Assembly (NCBI GenBank): GCA_963924555.1
Contig: OZ004590.1
Location: 4,062,501-4,126,500, forward strand
Direction of reading: 5' to 3'
DNA from: Crambe crambe
Taxonomy: Eukaryota > Porifera > Demospongiae > Poecilosclerida > Crambeidae
Length of the DNA stretch: 64,000 nucleotides
Shown here piece by piece: positions 59,014 through 64,000 of this stretch; the stretch's first letter is position 1; each line of letters opens with the position of its first letter. The position numbers and the translations under genes are program-made. A model generated the notes under the pieces. That model did no database searches, had not been told where the DNA came from, and worked only from the letters and a program-made list of their open reading frames with translations.

Positions 59014-62000
59014 TTATATATTATCATACAATGCTTCTGCGTCAGCATCACACACAGTTTCTGCATCAGCAGCATACACATTTTCTGACTGCTGAGGAAC
59101 TTTATGAGGTGAAGAAACTGACAACTGAGAAGCTGCAACATCCTTGTAGGCCACACATGAGTTCATTTCCAATTTTTGACCACTGAAAAAAGATGACATA
59201 TGTAATGCAAAAGAATTTAACTCTGTATTCATTGGTATTGTTTTGCTTGTGAACCATCTTGTTCATCTTGTTTTTGTGTAACTATTAACTAGATAGTTTG
59301 TTTTCTTTGCTTATCTGTGGCATGAAAAAACAAAATCTGTAAACCATTGTGCTGTGGAGGAGTCAGCTTATTCTACTACTTTATACGCTTACATAATAAT
59401 TATTATGGGCTTGATGTTTTATTTTCTCTATTAGCTAGTATGCATGCACATTATTATGTGAAGCTGTGTACAATGGAATTAACGTCCGAATACTGGACCA
59501 TTCACGGGACTCCTTGATATAGAGGTTGTCCTTCTCTGGAGGTTATTTTGTATACAATAACACTTTTTAAGTACTTAGGTAAGACAGGTTCTGAATCACT
59601 GTGTATGAATTAAGCTACACTGTATAATAGCTATACGTACGTATATATATATAATTTATATGTGATACATAGCCACAGTCATCACTAACTTTTTCTTCTT
59701 GCCACGTTTATTGCACACATGATGTAGTGTACACAGAATAGTGCTATTCAATACAAGAGTCAAAAAGACTGACACAGCCACGGCTATGGAGATGTCTCTC
59801 ATGTATGTTGCAGCTACAGAATTATTTTAACATCCAAACATTATAACAGCTGAATCCCACAATAGTAGGTATATATAATAGCTAGTACTGACCTGAAAGA
59901 TCACTACATGTTGGCACTGATCTCTGCCCCATGACTCTCACATCTCCATACAATAAAGCAACAGCCACAACTTGAAACTTGTATTCCACATTACTCATCA
60001 AGTTCCCAATCACTACGGAATTCTGAGAACTCGAAACAGTGACAGACTGTTCATTCCTCCTGCTCCCAGTAGTACTGTAGTAAACCGTGTAGCTGGTTAT
60101 CTCCATGATGTCAATTCTGTCCCACAACACTCGAGCAGAAGTAGAAGTTAATTTCTCTACCCGAACATTCATCACTAAAGCTGCAAGTATTGCATATAAT
60201 GGATTAACATGCTATGAATTCAATTAAACTTACGTGGTTCTCTAAGTGTGGTCGTACTTATAAAGGAATCATTTTCTCCTAGACCTACACTAGTGTAGGC
60301 TATGACTGAAACAGACACTCTGGTCCCTGGAGTTAAGTCTGAGATGGTGAATGCTTTCGAATCATTATTGTCAAAAGTGACTGGATCACTATCGTTCACT
60401 GTGTATGTGATCTCGTATCCTAAAATGATTCCATTAGGGTTTACAGGGGCACTCCAAGTGATGTCTACAGAAGTGAACTCTGTTTTATCTTCAATATTCG
60501 ATACAGGACCTGGGACTATAAAAAATGTGCAACACTTGTGAGCAAGCCGATCATATTATATGTATGTACGTAGCACCCTCTCTCCAGTTTTAATTTAAAT
60601 TACTATCGAACCTTGACCCATTACAAAACTATACACTAATCTATATTGAAAAATGGAGCCGTGCATAAAGTAACCACCCTGTATCATAGTGTTAGCTAAC
60701 TACACTATCTACAAATGAAGTATACATTTTATGTAGCTATGTATGTATACCTACCACCCCAATCGAGAGGACACCAATGCCTGGTTCACCTAAAGTATGT
60801 AGCTTTACTATTATGGCCGCTCATTTTTTATTAATCCCAGCCTTACTATCTTCATACGTATGTCTGTATAGTAGTGAGATCAGAGAAAGGTCCTGTGCCA
60901 TTCCTATTGATTCCAGCTACTTGGAAGGTGTAGTTAGTGAAAGGAGCGAGTCCACTGGCAGTGAATCTCCTTTCATTCACCATCAGCACACCAGGAATTA
61001 CACTTCCTCCCAATGATGAGAATTCCACAGTGTAATTAGTGATCATCCCATTACGTTCAGTGCACTCAATCTCATTCCAGGACACATTAACACTTGTGGC
61101 AGTCACTGAGGGTATGATACTCTGAGGAGTTCCAGTGGGAGCTAAAAACATAGTTATCTTGCAATAGTTCCGATTGATAACTAGCTACCCACCATTATAT
61201 TAATCACTATAGCTATAGTATTCTCAGGCAGTGTGTTATGAAAGAAATGTATGCATGATAATAATAATATGATTATTAATCCAACTTGCTAAGGGCTTGT
61301 AGCTGTATATAGGTACCTGCTGGGAGTGTGGTGAATTCAAGAATTGATGTCCTAGATGTTCCAAATGCTCTAGCAGTGACTGTTACAGAGTAGATATTGA
61401 ATTCCATGAGGTTGGTGAAGTTCATCGAGGTAGCAGCAGAGGTGGTCATCATGGTTTGGTTGTTCATAGATGTGGTGCATAGTGTTTGGTTGCTATTGGT
61501 TAATTGATGCAGGGAAATGATGTAGTCATCTGCTGCTAGACTACCCTCAGGCTGGGACCAGGTAATGGTGACTGATGTGGCAGTTAGCGAGGAGGACATG
61601 ATAGTTGGCATCATAAAATCTGGTATTATAAATAAAACACTAGCTAATGCTTATTTTCTAAAGCAATGCTTCCACTTTTTTTATTACCTTTCACAGTGAT
61701 ATCAACTGGTCCCACTATCTCACTAGGATAGTGCTGGGAAAGAGACCTCATACGAATATTGTGCACACCTGGCTGTAGTGATATGGTGTGTGAAGTTGCA
61801 GAGGAATTAGTAACATCAATACCAGCACTGAAATTTGTTGAGTCAACTGTTATCCGGTACCCCATGCTAGGTGGAGGAGATGATGTAGTCCAGGAGATCA
61901 GTCCATTGATCCCATCCTGTATGGCCGCAAGGTTGGTTGGAGCTGCTGGTGCACCTGCATCAAAAGAACCAAACAAATGAAATAATATAGAAACAAGCAA

Positions 62001-63514
62001 ATATTCATCAATTTCACGCAAATCAATGGGGGCGAACAGAATAGATTTTAGGTATAATAATGATTAACACAAATATAGTACGTTATAATACACATTGAAA
62101 TAGAGCTACATTCTTCAGATGCAGGGGAAGTGATTGGATAATTGGGTGATGATCTGCTATTAAAATTGGATGATGCATAGTACAGAAAAATTAAGTTGCG
62201 CTATTTTGACCATGTTCTATGTACCGACCTATAATTTCTATCTTCCAGCCCATTGCTTAAAACATTCTAGTCTACCTACTCTATGAATCTAAAGCTATTA
62301 TCAACCATTATAGCTAGATAATGTGAACTTTGAACTTTGGCACACCACATGTGCATATTGGCACCTGCTAGGTTTATGTAGCTAAGTGTTTTGTGGCAAG
62401 CATTACAAGTTCACATTAAATCCCCCATGTAGCTACCTACGTACGCATACGTAACAATAACCTTCTATATTGATATTGGAGGTGAGAGTGCTGGATGTGG
62501 CTCTATTGGAGACAGAGTACTGGTACACTCCAGGTAGTATCCCAGTCACAGTCAGTGTGCTCCGATAGCGACTATTGTCATATGCACTCGGGTCAGTCAC
62601 ACCATTTACTCCAATGGAAATACTGAATGAGTCATTATTAGTGATGGGTGCACCATTTCTTGTCCAAGTGTAAGTTTCAGGAGGACCTCCTTCAGTATCA
62701 CCAGCCAGAGTGAAGGATGGGGAGGCAGCCATAAATGAAGATGATGTGATACTTACTCCAGTTATTCCTACAACACCATGTACTGGAGAAATATAGATAG
62801 CTATTCAGTTAGCCCAACAATTACAGTAGCCATGCAGTGAAAGTTTCTAACTAGACTTAGATACTATAGCCATAACCAATAGGATTGCTGCATTTGTGAA
62901 GATCATACTTTAATAAATACTGTATTCCAGATGCTGCCCCATTATTGTGGCTGCCCTAGCCTCCAAAACGAGTAAATGTACAAAATGGCTATGCATGCAC
63001 ACACAGCTACGTACGTATGTATGTGGAATAATACTTGCATACAAAGGTACATGTAGTGTATAGATTATTGAACAGTTTAAAATAGAGTTACGTACCCAAG
63101 TCTCATTGTAGACACAAATTAACTCACCTCTCCTACCATTTCTCTGATAAAATCCCACAGGAACTGCTGTTGAAATATCGCTATTCCGTCGACAAGTAAA
63201 CAATCCATTATGATAAGGAGATACTGAAACATCCACATCAGTTCTCCCATCATTGACAACTTGGGCTGTGAGTCTTCCACTTGGTATTATCTGGTAGATG
63301 AGCCTGTCATCTGTATTAGTATCAAAGAGTTGGTTTGTTAAACCATTTCCTGGCCACCAAGCAATAGGACCCATTGTAGAGCTGCAGAGTAGACCACCTT
63401 GACCATTAGGATTACTGAGTGTAGGTGGGGATGAATACATAACAGTTTGAACCTCATCATGATATATCAGTGTTGGAATGCCTGTGATGTTATTTCCTCT
63501 CCAAGTAACAGTCA
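59014..63514 (-). pseudogene. Receptor unit G: 2 Ig-like, 5 FN3, TM, YDNI tail, with frameshift after FN3-3
   Basis: Exons 5' to 3': Ig1 63514-63128, Ig2 62782-62462, FN3-1 61954-61688, FN3-2 61619-61317, FN3-3 61141-60847, FN3-4 60515-60234, FN3-5 60180-59893, TM 59813-59690, tail 59182-59014. The signal-peptide exon is not in the window. The close paralogue of F. FN3-3 is 295 bases instead of a multiple of three: four extra bases (CAGACATACGTATGAAG against CAGACAGATGAAG in F) put TGA in frame just before the donor. An alternative donor at TAC|GTATGA has the wrong phase. The rest is intact: the tail has SCVAYKDVAAS, ENVYAADAE and AEALYDNI-stop. If the four bases are a sequencing error the gene would be functional; otherwise it would make a truncated secreted protein. 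Confidence 0.75.
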
Positions 63515-64000
63515 CTGCATGGAGAGAATAATAAGATTAACTATAGCCTGTACAGGTAGAAAAATTAGGCCAGAATACATAAAAAAGAAAAATCCTCACC
63601 TAGTCTGCTCCAGTCAGATTTGTACAAGTGTATAACTATGGTATCGTTATATACGTAGATAGTTCCCTCCCCAAGTGTCTGTCAAATGTCTTGCTTGATA
63701 CCTTGTGGACTAGCTAGCCCTTACTTATTGTCTAACATAGCACAAGCAAAGCAACACACTAGCTTGCTTTGCGAAACTTTAAAAGTTGCATTATGATATT
63801 TTGGAGTTGCATGCCCTCTTCTCATAGAGTCTATATGCCCTTGATGCTACCAACATAGCTTCTCTTTGTTCAGCAGACTCTGAATCTAATCTCTGCCTTT
63901 ATTGTCCAGCCTTGCTTCCCTGTCACTTTCATATCTGCTCTTCTTTTTTCTCCATCTCTGGCATCCTCAGACTCTGTGCTTGTTGCTCTGCTAATTTAGA
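63515..64000. other. Start of intron 1 of unit G
   Basis: It resembles the start of unit F intron 1 (AAAATCCTCACCTAGTCTGC against AAAGTCCTCATCTAGTCTGC at 45825; CCCTCCCCAAGTGTCTGTCAA also at 46500). No first exon is visible before the window ends. Confidence 0.5.

Overview
The window is eukaryotic and most likely comes from a demosponge. Amphimedon is my best guess from the compact intron-rich genes, AT-rich DNA and Ig/FN3 receptor genes; this is inference, not a match. No prokaryotic signals are present.

The backbone is a head-to-tail tandem array of seven related receptor genes, all on the minus strand, called units A to G by rising coordinate: A 1-4321 (3' end cut by the window), B 7636-15772, C 16469-23219, D 24713-33736, E 34316-39926, F 41366-48893 and G 59014-63514 (first exon outside). 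The full plan, read from high to low coordinate, is a signal-peptide exon, two Ig-like exons, five FN3 exons, a transmembrane exon and one or two tail exons. Exon lengths computed from splice sites sum to whole codons in B, C, D, E and F (818, 823, 831, 624 and 824 aa). Nearly every domain exon is symmetric, phase 1-1. Most tails keep a C-[VM]-A-Y motif and a terminal Y-x-N-I motif, so a phosphotyrosine-signalling cell-surface receptor family is likely. The family shows birth-and-death: B has a frameshifted tail, E lacks FN3-4 and FN3-5, G has a frameshift after FN3-3, first exons are duplicated or broken, and relics lie at 22410-22950 and 56690-57180.

Between F and G lies a different unit, 49102-56271. 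It is bounded by inverted CACTGTAAAAA termini and carries two divergent multi-exon genes: a 402-aa double C2H2 zinc-finger protein (minus) and a 583-aa protein resembling the C-terminal part of fish SAMD3-like proteins (plus). Small palindromic elements with the same termini and sub-terminal motifs lie elsewhere in the window. I interpret it as a large two-gene DNA transposon with no recognisable transposase fold, plus its non-autonomous derivatives. It is the best candidate here for an undescribed system.

The remaining intronic and intergenic DNA is repeat-rich. It holds two long hairpins with perfect arms that differ between copies, a 1.1-kb TIR element with a 7-bp target duplication and an empty-site counterpart, a 156-bp element with a 10-bp duplication, a Penelope-like fragment with a GIY-YIG domain, a GC-rich insertion, long GA/CT microsatellites and homopolymer tracts. 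No tRNA, rRNA or CRISPR was seen.
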